Shown here: positions 43,328 through 54,718 of the stretch, one piece after another
Layout of the letters: each line of letters begins with the position of its first letter
How positions within the stretch are numbered: the first letter of the stretch is position 1
Assembly (NCBI RefSeq): GCF_020283565.1
Contig: NC_060060.1
Coordinates: forward strand, 20,398,001 to 20,462,000
Source of the DNA: Trifolium pratense
Taxonomy: Eukaryota; Streptophyta; Magnoliopsida; Fabales; Fabaceae
DNA: 64,000 nt
Direction of reading: 5' to 3'
Program-made: the position numbers and the translations under genes
Notes under the pieces: generated by a model
What the model saw: only the letters and a program-made list of their open reading frames with translations
The model's database searches: none
Told to the model about the DNA's origin: nothing

Positions 43328-43470
43328 ATTCTAGCTCAACTGACAGAAAATGTCGAAATTGCTAGTGTCGGACGTCTTGATCGGAGTTCGAACTCCGATC
43401 ACTCCACTTTGTGTGTGTGGGTTTTCAATGGCTTTGTAATTTCATCTATCAATAAAAAAAAGTCTAATTC
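43328..43470 (+). mobile_element. SINE-like element
   Basis: A-box-like TAGCTCAACTGACAG near 43334, B-box GGAGTTCGAACTCC near 43383, then a body with TGGCTTTGTAATTTCATCTA and an A-run near 43456. Related copies occur at 59325-59445 and 59505-59615. Confidence 0.6.
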
Positions 43471-43689
43471 AAACGTCTAGCATTGATTTTTTTTTTTTTT
43501 TTACAAAACGTCTAACATTGATTTAAATCTCAGTTTATTTCAGTTCATCCAAATTCAATTTATTAATGAAAAGAATCACCACCAAATATATGTTTTTGGC
43601 TGACACTTATTGTGTAACAAATTGACCACGATGGAGGAACTATTTAATAAAGGGATCATAACTGATGTTATTAATAAGTTTTGTGTGTT

Positions 43690-43920
43690 ATACTAGTGCA
43701 TATCGGAAAGTCACGCATCTTTTTTTCGAATGTCCGTTGGCTTGTAGCTTATGGAACGCTATTTATGCCTGACTCGACTTTTGTGCTGCTACGCAAGAAG
43801 TTGGATCGGCGCACTTCATTGCTTTTGGCGAACCCCTTAAAGCTAGCAAATTTAAGTAGGTGAGACAATTGGTTTGGTGTGCTACAATCGTTCTAAGAAA
43901 TGTAGTGGATACTGAATAGG
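43690..43920 (+). pseudogene. LINE relic: zf-RVT (reverse-transcriptase zinc-binding) segment
   Basis: In one forward frame it reads HLFFECPLACSLWNAIYA, a stop, then LDFCAATQEVGSAHFIAFGE and VRQLVWCATI. This is the pattern of the C-terminal zinc-binding region of plant LINE reverse transcriptases. Stops interrupt it and there is no upstream reverse transcriptase, so it is a dead fragment. No gene lies around it (43000-45000). Confidence 0.65.
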
Positions 43921-44242
43921 GTTAAACACTTTTCTTGGTTTTGGTTTGTTAGTAGGAGTGAAAGAAATTTATATTATTCATATACCAATTGATATACTAC
44001 TTTAGATTATCTTAAAAACATCTAAAACTTTTTCTTGTATTGATTGAAATACCCTTTGTACTTTCTTTTATAGTATAATACTTTTTCTTATAAAAAAAAA
44101 CAACCAGAACACATTACAAAAGTGCACTAAACAACTTTTATGTTATTTTAACTTTAATTTTAAAGTAGGTTTAAACCCCTAAAAAATTGGATCAAACTCA
44201 AAGTAACCTTTATACTATTCAATTTATTTAAGAGAAATTTTT

Positions 44243-44401
44243 CGGTACACATATTATGTGGATATGTATCAGTACATTTGTTAAGGTGAGTAATTATAAT
44301 TAATTCACAAATAGTATGAACTTTTCAGAAATTGTTTTTAACCAAATACAATCATTCACGTAAGCGTGTCCCGGTACATATCTATATAATATGTGTATTG
44401 G
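44243..44401. mobile_element. Short MITE-like inverted repeat
   Basis: CGGTACACATATTATGTGGA at the left and GGTACATATCTATATAATAT with GTGTATTGG at the right pair as inverted ends. About 159 bp, non-coding. Confidence 0.6.
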
Positions 44402-44938
44402 TGTTCATCTTTATTTAAGTACTTATACTTATCAGTTACATAATTCACAAGTGTTAACAAGTGTGCACCCACACTTATTTACCAAGTCATCAATGAGATC
44501 TTCAACCACGACCATATCATAATCCATTAGATAACCCATGACGTAAACTATTATGCTCATGCTTTTTTTAATCCCACACCAACTCAATAAATCATATTTT
44601 AATACTCATTAATTTCAGCATTATTCTAGATGAAATTTTTAAATAATTTTATTTCTCACACATTTTCTCTCTCATTTTGTTTTACAATCTTAATTATTTA
44701 TTTATATTCCTTCACCAACACGAAAAATCACTTTCTTAATTTCAAGCCGTTATTGCCAAGGAACTTCACTTCTCGAAGGTGAAACGAAACTTCTCCGCTT
44801 CAACAGTTTGAACATACAAAACGTGTGAATCTATCTATTCAATAAAGGAAAAATCCCTTTTTCACTAGAAAATTATTCAGAAGACCAAATAAAAAATCAA
44901 ACATAACTCTTTTTTTAATAGCCTCCTCAACTCACACA

Positions 44939-44946
44939 TATAAATA
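44939..44946 (+). promoter_or_regulatory. TATA box of the DUF1645 gene
   Basis: TATAAATA about 140 bases upstream of the ATG at 45082, followed by a C- and A-rich leader (CTCACCAATCTTCAACTCC). Spacing fits a plant core promoter with a leader of roughly 100 bases. Confidence 0.6.
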
Positions 44947-45081
44947 CCTAACAACCTTCTCATTTTACTCCTCACCAATCTTCAACTCCAACCACTTTCT
45001 CAACAACAAAAAAAATAAAACATAACTCTTTCATCTTTCAGTTACTCCAAAAAAAAAAAAACGCAAAAGCTTTCATTCACA

Positions 45082-45837
45082 ATGCAAAGCGTTTCAGTTT
45101 CATCTCTCAGCGAGGTTTCTGGAAAGTTCGAAAACGATTTCTTTGCAAAGCTTAGAATCGAAGACGAGAAAATCGAAAACGAAAACGAAGTTAAACACGA
45201 AGAAGATGAAGTAGAAGAAGAAGATGAAGATGATGATGAGTTTACCTTCGTTTTTGCAGATCCTGATGGTTCACCGATTTCCGCTGACGATGTATTCGAT
45301 AACGGTCAGATTCGTCCGATTTTTCCTATATTCGGTCAGGATCTTGATCATTTCACCGACGATTACGATAACGAATCTGGAAACCGTTCACCGGTGAGAA
45401 AAATCTTCGTTGAATCGGTTTCTTCATCAGAAACTGCAACCTCGTCGAGTTCCGCGGCGGCGGAAGGAACATACTGCGAATGGAATCCAAAAAAAGCAGT
45501 GAAGAGTAACTCAACAGGATCATCTAAGCTATGGAAGTTACGCGATCCGAAATTAAGAAGTAACAGTGACGGAAAAGACGCGTTCGTATTTTTGAATCCG
45601 GCGAAGGTAGAGAAAACGAGTTCTAGTGAAACGAAGAACGTTAATGTTGTTGTGAAGAAAGTGAAAATGGTGAAAGGTAAAACGACGCCGTCTGCACATG
45701 AGAAACATTATATGATGAGTAAAGCGAGGAAGGAAAGTGATAAACGGAAATCTTATTTGCCATATAGGCAAGAATTGTTTGGGTTTTTTTCTAGTACAAA
45801 TGGATTGGGATTGAGTAGGAATGTTCATCCTTATTGA
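45082..45837 (+). CDS. DUF1645 family protein
   Basis: Intronless 251-aa frame. Plant-specific DUF1645 proteins have no settled biochemical activity; some rice members affect stress tolerance and grain size (family knowledge). An acidic run at residues 39-53 is followed by the family block FTFVFADPDGSPISADDVF at 54-72 and GQIRPIFPIF at 75-84. A second block (LWKLRDPKLRSNSDGKDAF) lies near 150-170. The C-terminus (HEKHYMMSKARKESDKRKSY, then LPYRQELFGFF, ending LSRNVHPY) is also characteristic. The start is the first ATG after a TATA box and AC-rich leader. It is probably nuclear or cytosolic; no signal peptide or membrane span is visible. The minus-strand frame at 45553-45828 is a shadow. Confidence 0.92.
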   Translation: MQSVSVSSLSEVSGKFENDFFAKLRIEDEKIENENEVKHEEDEVEEEDEDDDEFTFVFADPDGSPISADDVFDNGQIRPIFPIFGQDLDHFTDDYDNESGNRSPVRKIFVESVSSSETATSSSSAAAEGTYCEWNPKKAVKSNSTGSSKLWKLRDPKLRSNSDGKDAFVFLNPAKVEKTSSSETKNVNVVVKKVKMVKGKTTPSAHEKHYMMSKARKESDKRKSYLPYRQELFGFFSSTNGLGLSRNVHPY

Positions 45838-46289
45838 GAATATTTTTTATATGATTTTGAGTTCATGTAATTGAATTCATGTTCTTTTATTGATTTAGTT
45901 GTTGTAAATGTTTGATGAATATATATTGATCTAACTTTTGAAATTCGTATGAAATTTTATGTATATATTATATATTTGTTGATACTTGATAATATAGCAT
46001 TTTCAGTCACAAAATAGTTGCATGTAGTATATATTAATAGGATTAAGAACCAAGATTAAACAATTGCATGTATATCTTTTCTTTTGAACAAACGAAGAGA
46101 TTTGAAAATAGTTTTCTTTTTGTTTCTTTTTGGTTGTTGAATGAAAACAAATAATATAGTATTGAATTAAGTATGACTCAATGTTCATCAAATCAGATAC
46201 AAGAGTTGACCCAAAAAAGGGAGATCTTAGCTATCCACACCCCTTTATAGTTTATGACCCTATCTTCATCTAAAAGTTTTTTTTTGTAG

Positions 46290-46405
46290 AAGCTAAATTA
46301 GCCCTCCTAAATTGGCACCAGAGAGAATCGAACCTCAGACCTCAAGATGAGCACACTCCCAAGTCCCAAGTCAATACCAATGCACCAACCCAAGTGGGTT
46401 ATCTT
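46290..46405 (-). mobile_element. SINE-like element, minus orientation
   Basis: On the minus strand: CCCACTTGGGTTGGTGCATT (tRNA-like 5' side), then B-box GAGGTTCGATTCTC, then AATTTAGGAGGGCTAATT. Dispersed tRNA-like repeat; the tail end is unclear. Neighbouring 45840-47880 has no supportable gene. Confidence 0.5.
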
Positions 46406-47889
46406 CATCTAAAAGTTGTCTTCTCTCCTTGTGAATTGCTCATAATCTCTCATGTTCTATAGGAAAATATTTTTGGATAGTTTGTTTTTGGACAAAAAGG
46501 AGGCATTAAAGTTGAAAAAGAACATACATCCTAACTAGGGTGGAGTTTAGTGAAAAATGTCTTCTTCTTCAACTCAGGACGATTAACTCGTTAAAGTTTA
46601 AGCTCACATTTGCGACAATTATAGTTTTTTCACATTTTTCAAAAATAATACAATTTTAATTTTTCTCCCTTACTTTTCTATGGATGCCATATTTCATAAT
46701 CTTTTTTATGAATATGAAGAATTTCAAGATGACTAGTTCATCAAAACAGGTGACAAAACTTGGGATTGTGTGTTCCCGACATGGGGATGAATTTGGTAAA
46801 TTCAGTTCAAATATATAAAATCTCGGATTATGATTCTATGCTGTTAGATTTTTGCCAAATTGCCTTCAAAACAATAGTGATATCGATTGAAATTGTATGG
46901 TTTAAATTTCAAGTTCGATATTTTATTTTAAATAAATTAGAATCTATATTGTAATTTGGACCATCCGATCTTAATTCAGCGACCACGATTGTTCTGAATA
47001 CGTGAATGTGGCCAAAATTGGCAGTAGTGAATCCAATATTATTCATGGCCGACCTGCGACACTGTGATATTTAAAAAGCAAACATATAGTACATATGTGG
47101 CAGCTAACCATTTTTCTGCCTAATATCTGTTCCGATTACTGCATTCATCGTCAAACATGTGTTAGTATGATCAAGACATTGAACTCAGGTGGTTAATAAA
47201 CTCTCATTAGATTAATTGTTCGGAAAAATTCGAGTTTAATTTCTTGTGGGAACAATTCGTAGTCAGACTCTTATTTCACGGCCGAACTCTGAATTATTAT
47301 ACCCTTTCCCAAAAAATCAAAGGATTATCGCAAAAATAAAAAACATGTATTAGTGTGATAATGAGTATAAGGCAAGATGCTGATACCTACAATAATTAAT
47401 GGTGTAATGTGAAGATGATTTGGTTTCACCGCTCCAACCAGAAACACAATTATTACGAATGAACTGTCCAAATCGTCGGTGGATCCACCCCTCTGCGACA
47501 TAAATGAAAATAGCAGCAGCAATGGCCAGCAAATTAAAGTAAGAATAAGAACTTAACTCAAGTTGAGAGTTTCTAGTTTCTACTCACTGATGTAGTAAAT
47601 TTTAGCTCTAAATATGTGTATTTGTTTCTCCGAAGTTAAAATTATATTTGACACAATTTTGACCTCAAATTCGTCAATAAATTTGATGGTTAATCCGGTT
47701 CAACTATGTGTTTTTTTGTTACATGAGATAAAAAAAGGAAACTAAGGTAAAAGAAAACTAAGTCCTAATAAAAAACACACCAACAACGTCAACTAACAAG
47801 GCCGAGAAAAGACACGGAGGCGGCTCATGAATCATGACCAAGGTTTCAATACAATTAACTACTAGTTTGTTAGAATATCTGCACAAACA

Positions 47890-48240
47890 TTACCCTCTCG
47901 AAGAATGTGGTTGAGGGTAAAATTCAAATCCTTCTTCATGTAATAATCTAATACTCTCTAACGTATGAGCGTAATGATGCAATCGATGTGTGCCCATAGT
48001 TGTTAACTGCATTACATGAAGTGAATCAAAATAGTATATGACCTTTCGAAAGTCAGCTTGCAAACACAACTTGAGACCTTTCGAAAGCCATCTCGGCATG
48101 AAGCACATTTGACCAACCTATATTCTCATAAAACCCGAACTGAAAATAAAGTTCCATCATAATTACTCACAAGAACCCCAAACCTGTTTTTCTTGGATTC
48201 CACATTATGCATCAAAGTATCATGATCACCTTTATACCAG
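47890..48240 (-). pseudogene. LINE-type RNase H domain relic
   Basis: The minus strand carries RFGVLVSNYDGT, then after frame changes NIGWSNVLHAEM, then LCLQADFRKVIYYFDSLHVM and LESIRLLHEEG. This matches the order of the RNase H-like domain at the end of plant LINE polyproteins (acidic residue after the first strand, Glu in the helix, Asp in YFDS). At least one frameshift and early stops; no intact transposon. Confidence 0.6.
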
Positions 48241-48967
48241 TGAACTTCTCGATCAAGTAAAGCAGAACAAGGAGAGGGGGTCTGCAAACGCTTGAAGTGA
48301 CATTCGAAGCTGGTATAATCGAATGTCGAATTGGTTGCGTATCTTCATAAATTATTGTATTTCTACATACATATATGTTCCACATGAGCAAAGGGTCGAG
48401 AATACTATAAAAACAGGAAATATGTACACAGAGAGAAAAGTGTGATATCAAACTTTGATATCCCATTGAAATAGCTGATTCTAGTTACTGATATAATTTG
48501 ATTCTCCTTTAAATACCAACCTCAAATATCACTTTAGCAATCAAACTTGGGATATTAGCTATAGCCCAAAGCATGCGGTTAGGTTAATATAGTTTAGTCA
48601 ATGATTAATGGACAGAACAAAGTGTCACAATTTATTGATCATTCATCGAATACAACTAACTACAATTGTTTGCCCATTTCTGTGATATAAGAAGTGCAGT
48701 TCACGAGTAGATTCTCGTGTATCAAAAGCTAGAAATCATAGAAATCTTCATTGAAGTTATTCAACTTTCAATTTATTTTGAAAAGTTTCAATCCAAAATA
48801 AATACGAATGTCCAAGAGGTAAGTACTAAACTGACCTTATTACATTAAATCAAATGTAACAATAAATGTATATCAGAACTATTCTTTCATGTGTAAATAT
48901 TACATATGTTTCCAGTAATTATACTATACATCCGCCGTGGGATAGTATGTGCCGAATCAGAGTCATT

Positions 48968-51338
48968 TTAGCGTAAATCAAAGATTTCAAACCTTAGATT
49001 GGAGTTTTTGTACACATTGGAGCAGTGCTCGTACACAGGGCTTCCATTATCTGGTTCTTTGTGTGGATGAAATCCCGTCTCGGGGCAATTTTTCAGAATA
49101 TTCATCCCATCAGGTTCGGTTAGGCGAAAGAGTCCACAGCTCCTGGAAAAAGAACATATAACTAGTAAATCTGTTGCATCCGTCAAGTGAAATTCTTTTT
49201 TAACACGGCATTACCATAGCAGATAGGCTTAAATCGTTGTTCAAGAAAAGCTAGTAAAAGAACTTTAGCATTCTGCTTCTATAGGAAAAGTTAAGCAGGA
49301 TTTGTTCAAAATATTGTACATTCAGAGCCATTTTTTTGCCTAATTATGCAAATTAGATGCAACTACAAGGAATTTTTTTTTTAAAAAAAGAAAGATAATT
49401 ATAAGACCTTGAGGTATCAGTTGGCGCCAATACAATGGCAAATGCCTCAGGAATCATCGCCTGAAAAATGACACCAAACTGTAAGTTAAAAATTTGGACT
49501 GCAAAGAAAGAAAAAAAATTAGAACACTTTTCAACTACTTAATGAAACCATGGCGTCGATAGGAATTATGATTTAATGGATAATATGTTATGCAATATAT
49601 TTTGCCTACGAAAAAAACATGTTTTCATAAAGGAGATATAACAAGACTTTAGATGCTGATTTGAAGTTGATGATAGAGGAACAAAGAAATGCTTTTACAA
49701 GAAATTGTTATACTTGGATCAATCACCTGGTAGGAATATTGAGTGTGCAGATCCACCGATGACATGAAACAACTTTGAGAAGGGTGCGTCTAAAAATGTT
49801 AAGAAAAAGCGAAGGGTTAGATATAAGTCAACAAGTAAGAACTGCTATAACATAGGAAAAAATGGATACAAACTCTTAGTATACATTTTGTAGTAATTTT
49901 CTACCGAAATAAACATATCTTAGCAATGATTGAAGTTTGTGCTAAAAACCTAAAACTAGTGTCATAACATAGCAAAAAGCTAAAACATACATGGATCCAT
50001 CCAACAGGATAGAGGGATCTGTCATTTAGAATTGTGAAAACTTCCTCCTCATTTGTGGCATTACACTGTAATACAGTGCCGTAAGTTAGTAACAAGCAGT
50101 AATAAAATCAAGACCACCTAAAAAATCTGCTAAAATAATGTAAAACTAAGCCATAAAGAATGTAAGATTTCAAACCAGATACTAACTGAATTAGATGCCG
50201 ATTCCTGCTTCGGTATGATTAGTGTAGTCATGTAGAGGGTTCCTTTCTCCTGGATAATTGAAAGACATCTCCGTATATAAATTTAAAAGACTACAAGAAA
50301 GAATTTAGTATATGTTGGGAATGATAGTAAGTTTGGAAGAATAATTGTGTGCTACCTACCGTAGTTTTGCTAAAAACTACACTTTGGAGCTTCAGAAAAA
50401 TCACGCCACCATGATTTGGTTAAACTCATCGAGATTTAAAATATGCACTAAATCACTATATTACAATGTTGTGTACTTAAAAATCAACCATGCATGACAT
50501 TTAAGTAAAAAACAAATAAATCTAGAAGACTTAGAAAGTTGTAAAAATTATTAATGAACATGACAAGAGTATATACATAATAAGAGAGGAGAAAAAGAAT
50601 TGCAACACAGATTAAGTGAGGATATGAATCTCATTTATTATGAATCTATAGAAAGACCTAATGATAGAGTTATGTTCTTTGTGGAAATTTTCTGATAATA
50701 ATGCCACAAACTGATAAAGCTAATATCAGTAACGGTAAAGCCTTCATCGTACAAACAAGTTTAATAATCTTTATGGTTTTAAAGTGATTCTTACAAGAAA
50801 GGCACCAAGTATACCACATGTTTCCAGATCCTTTTCTGTATTTTCTTTAGCAAGATCAAGAAAATCCTCCATTAACCGCATTGACTGGAAAATATGAAAC
50901 GAACACTTGTTAAGCATTAATAATCTTCAAGAGTCATGGCCTCAATGAGGCTAATTGTATACAGGAATAGTCCTGCAATGTTGTAAAACCTATGAAGCAA
51001 TGGCACATACACCGGACACGTATTGCATGTCTCGGTGTTGGACACTGACATACATTCAGTTTAAAGTGTCGGTGCTGCATAGTGTAAAACCGAAAATAAA
51101 AAATTTAAATTTGTTGTATAATTTTAAGATTTGCAGTAGTGGTTCTTACAATATGTACATCGCGCACGGTCTTTGATGAAGAAGATTCATTATATGAGTT
51201 TGTGGATCCATCTCCTGAATTATAAGCTGTAATATGAGAATTTTGTTCATCTTGAGACACTGTCTCCACACAGCAGAGGGCAGGCGAAGGTGAGGACTTG
51301 GTTACTTTATGATCTAAAAAGGATTTATGGAGTTCCAT
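48968..51338 (-). CDS. AMSH2: AMSH-like ubiquitin thioesterase 2 (JAMM deubiquitinase)
   Basis: Zinc metalloprotease that trims (typically K63-linked) ubiquitin chains in endosomal sorting (family knowledge). Exons in transcript order: 51338-51150, 50884-50795, 50249-50187, 50065-49991, 49789-49727, 49460-49408 and 49142-48968. All junctions are GT-AG in phase, giving 235 aa, near Arabidopsis AMSH2 (about 220). JAMM residues: Glu84 in LETCGIL, GWIHTHP with His139 and His141, SSVD with Asp152; second-zinc residues His154, Cys197 and FHPH (His203, His205). All catalytic and zinc residues are kept. DLHTQYSYQ has Gln156 where relatives have His, not a zinc ligand. The N-terminus is short, without the AMSH1/3-type N-terminal region. 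Upstream in-frame TGA codons make 51338 the best start. A long leader lies upstream. Confidence 0.92.
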
Positions 51339-52903
51339 AATACAAATTAGTGATTGAAAAAAATAAGTTCAATTGGCACCACCAAGTACTACTCAAATCT
51401 CCTAATTAGAATGATGAAATTCCAGCTGCTTCCTTATCATTGACCCTTAAGCTGCATCCCACCCAAACAAAACAAATTAATTTTGTATCCTAAATATCTA
51501 TATTCTTAGCATGGTTTTCCATTCGATATTCAAATTGTGAAATGTGGATGAACTATTTTTCATATCGTGAATCAAATGTCATTATGAAACATAAGATACA
51601 TAGTCTATTAAAATGTCATGTACAAGTAAAACCAAGAGACGAACACAAAAAAAACAAGATATCTTATATATGACTTCAAAATGACAAAAAAAAAAGAAAC
51701 AGTTGGCTACACAAAGCTTAGGCCAAGTTGTGATTCACAGGATAAGTCATAAATGAATCGAGATTTATGACTAAAATAGACAAGCACATTGAGATACAAC
51801 TCGCATGTATTGTAAGATATTGATAACCATGATTCTTAGACTTAAGCATGACTTCGATCCAATGAAATATCTCGATTTTTATTCATTTGATCCCTCATTT
51901 TAATATGTTTATCAAAGTAGTTCTATATAAAAAATTTGTTTACCAAATGAAAAGAATATGCATAAAGTACCAAAGATATTTCAGAGAGCAAAGGGGGATT
52001 TGTTTTCTTCTTTTGCCTTTAGAGGGGCTGGAAGAAAGATGAGCCACAAGTTATCTTTCAATCAATAAAGAAGATATTCATATTACTTACTTCTTGTTCT
52101 TCATTAGACTTTTTAAACAATCCGGAGATCAATAGTCGAACAATCAATTAATTTAATTTTTTTTATTAAAAAATGTCCAGGTTTGTTGGATCCCGGGGGC
52201 TCACCAGGGCCGGGGAAAACCTTAAGGCTCAAAAAGTACTTACATATTGTCCACCAACAGGATCCTAACATTGACCCCAAGAAAAATCTTAAGACTCAAA
52301 GAGCACTTACAAAAGTACTTAAATATTGTCCACCAACAAGATTCTAACACTGACACCGGGAGTTGAAGTCACGCCCTTGCAGGGTATGAATCAACTTCTT
52401 CCGAACTGGACCAACCTATATTGTCTCAATTAGATTAATATTATTTTTTTAAAAAGTCGAGGTTTGTTGGAACCCGGGGGCTCACCAGGACCGGGGAAAA
52501 CCTTAAGGCTCAAAGAGCATTTACAAAAGTACTTACATAGTATTGTCCACCAACAAGATCTTAACACTGACACCGGGAGTTGAAGTCACGCCCTTGCAGG
52601 GTATGAATCAACTCATTACCAACTAGACCAACCTATATTGACTCAATTAGATTAATTTTAAAGTTCAATACACCTAATTTTAGAGAAAATCCTCATTTTC
52701 CCCAGCCAATGGATAACCCCTTCATGAACAACATAATTCAAACCCACAGATCAGAACCAATTTGATTGCTAGTACAAGAATCAATAATTATATTATACCA
52801 TCATTTAACATAAAAAGAAAAAGCATGCAATACTACTAGAAAGAGTAAGTAGGAAACAATTACAAGTATAAGATAAACTAGGAAGAGTATTATTTGTTGT
52901 TAC
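51339..52903 (-). other. Likely leader intron of AMSH2
   Basis: Lies between the AMSH2 start region and an exon-like leader ending in AACAAG/GTAACA (GT at 52903-52902). In-frame stops upstream of 51338 show this stretch is not coding. A possible acceptor (AATTAG) lies about 65 bases before the ATG. It contains two SINE copies. Confidence 0.45.
52170..52641 (-). mobile_element. Two adjacent SINE copies, minus orientation
   Basis: Two head-to-tail copies (about 52170-52425 and 52450-52641) share GAACCCGGGGGCTCACCAGG-type and GGGAGTTGAAGTCACGCCC blocks. The first also has an extra internal repeat of the TATTGTCCACCAACA module. On the minus strand each begins GGTTGGTC, tRNA-like. Direct repeats of about 20 bp (CTCAATTAGATTAAT core) flank the copies at about 52430 and 52648, with a looser match near 52144. 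Confidence 0.7.
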
Positions 52904-53045
52904 CTTGTTATTGTTATGTTGAAATTTTTGTTCTGAGAGGAAAAATGAATGATCCAGGTGATGAGAATTGAGATGCATGCATGTCCTTTGAGAGAGTCTG
53001 CCGTGAAAACAATGAAAATGAAAAAGAGGATGATGACATTTCAAG
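52904..53045 (-). other. Probable AMSH2 leader exon with an upstream ORF
   Basis: Exon-like block ending in a good donor (AAG/GTAACA). It contains an ATG at 53039 opening a 41-codon frame (starts MSSSSFSFSLFSR, ends FPLRTKIST) that stops at 52914 before the donor. The longer frame from 53056 begins with GTG, so it is not a start. If the exon belongs to AMSH2, this is an upstream ORF. The link to AMSH2 is inferred from strand, spacing and splice signal only. Confidence 0.45.
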
Positions 53046-54247
53046 CCGACAGCCACGTTAGATAAAAACTTATCACTATTCTTAAAATACCACTTATGAG
53101 AGAGATAGTGCCATTTGCATCATATCAAATAGGAGTAGCGTAGGATATTTCAGGGACATGACATATGTTCGAACTCCAAACACTTCATTTATTAATTTTT
53201 AAAAGTAAAATTTCTAGATTGATTGAAGAAAAAAAAAGGAGTAGTGTAGTGTGTATAAGGAAATTAGAATAAGAAGCTAATCGAATGGCCGAGGCGCACA
53301 TTAAATATGAGACTTTAAAATTTTTTAGGAAGAGTTTTAAAAGTACTATGTAAATAAAAAACTTTTAAGTTTTTAAGAGTGCTGGTTTTTAATATATGGT
53401 TTTTGGTTGATTATAAGAAAAATGAGTCAGAGTTCGACCAAAAACATTTGACTTAATAATTTCAGCATTTGCTACCAATTAAATTAAAAATTATAGATAT
53501 TTAAAAAAAAAAATTACACAAACACTTCTATATAAAGTTAAACGTTTTGAATAATCACATATGAAAATTATGATTGGTGAAGAATCCTTTAAGACACTAT
53601 TGTATTTTCTTCAACAACACTCTTTCATCAATTGAAATTCAAATAAATTTTACTAAATTATATATAAAAACATATAATTCCACATAAATTTAATGAAACT
53701 CATATTTTTACCCATATATAAAAATCATTATAACATTTTTTTAATTTGGGTAAAAGCAAATGTGTCACATGTATTTAATTTTTTCTTCCTTTGTCGTCTT
53801 AGTATAACATTGTTTTGTTCATCTTCTTGGTGCGACGTTGTGTTGTTTTCTCTTCTTGTTGCATTGTCATTGTTTGTTCAGTTTCAATTGACAAACTATG
53901 TATATTTAATCAATAAATTTTATGTTCTTATAAATTTAGAGACATGAGTCTTTCGATCTCTTTAATTTCATCATATTTGTACACCGTTCTGGACTAGACA
54001 TATGATACAACTATATATCTTTTATAAGATTCTTTAATCAATGATATAGATAAAAATGATCAATACTTTTTGGTAGAGTGGTGGTAATAATACCAAATGA
54101 ATCCGATGGCTTACTTGGGACAATATGTTTAACGGAGCCGGAAGATGAAAAACACTTACATTCTTTGAATGTGTGTAATAGGGAAGCTTGGAATGAAAAA
54201 CACACAACACCTGTTACGCAACAACATACAACCCATAGAGTGCATCA

Positions 54248-54718
54248 ATGGTATCCACACCATGTCCCGGTTATTTGAAGTGCGATGTTGACGCTAACTT
54301 TTATGACACAACTGGAGCTACGGGATGGGCTTGGTGTATTCGTGGCCACCGAGGACGATTTATTCTTGCGGGATCAAACTTCATTCAAGGAAGATTCAAC
54401 ACAATGGAGGAAGAAGTAATGACACTAAATGAAGTAATTTGTGAAGTAATGCAAAGAGGCATATCACATGTCATATTGGAAAGTGACTCTAAATTCGTTG
54501 TTGATGCTATCTCATCTAGACAAGGAGGAACATCTAAATTTGGTATATTAATTTCCCACATTATGTTTTTACTTTTGTTAGTGTCAACTTTTGAGGTCGA
54601 GTGAGCGACAAGCGAATATGGTTGTTCATTCTTTAACAAGGACAACCTATTCTTTATCTAGTCGTTATATTTTCAACTTGATTTTTCATTATATTGATAA
54701 CTATTTGATTAAGAAATA
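54248..54718 (+). pseudogene. LINE-type RNase H domain relic
   Basis: Forward frame from 54248 contains GYLKCDVDANFYD (first strand Asp), GWAWCIRGHRGRFILAGSNF, then MEEEVMTLNEVICEVMQRGI and VILESDSKFVVDAI (ESDS Asp): the layout of RNase H at the end of plant LINE ORF2. A frameshift near 54600 moves the end into another frame (RQANMVVHSLTR), where it reads to a stop at 54718. No reverse transcriptase remains upstream. Confidence 0.75.

Noticed and set aside
47325..47532. Minus frames containing AIAAAIFIYVAEG
   Set aside because: Short, hydrophobic by composition, no partner exons with matching phase, and no recognised family.
52805..53056. 83-aa minus frame starting at 53056
   Set aside because: Starts with GTG, not ATG, and runs through a splice donor; the only ATG-led frame in this exon is the 41-codon upstream ORF.
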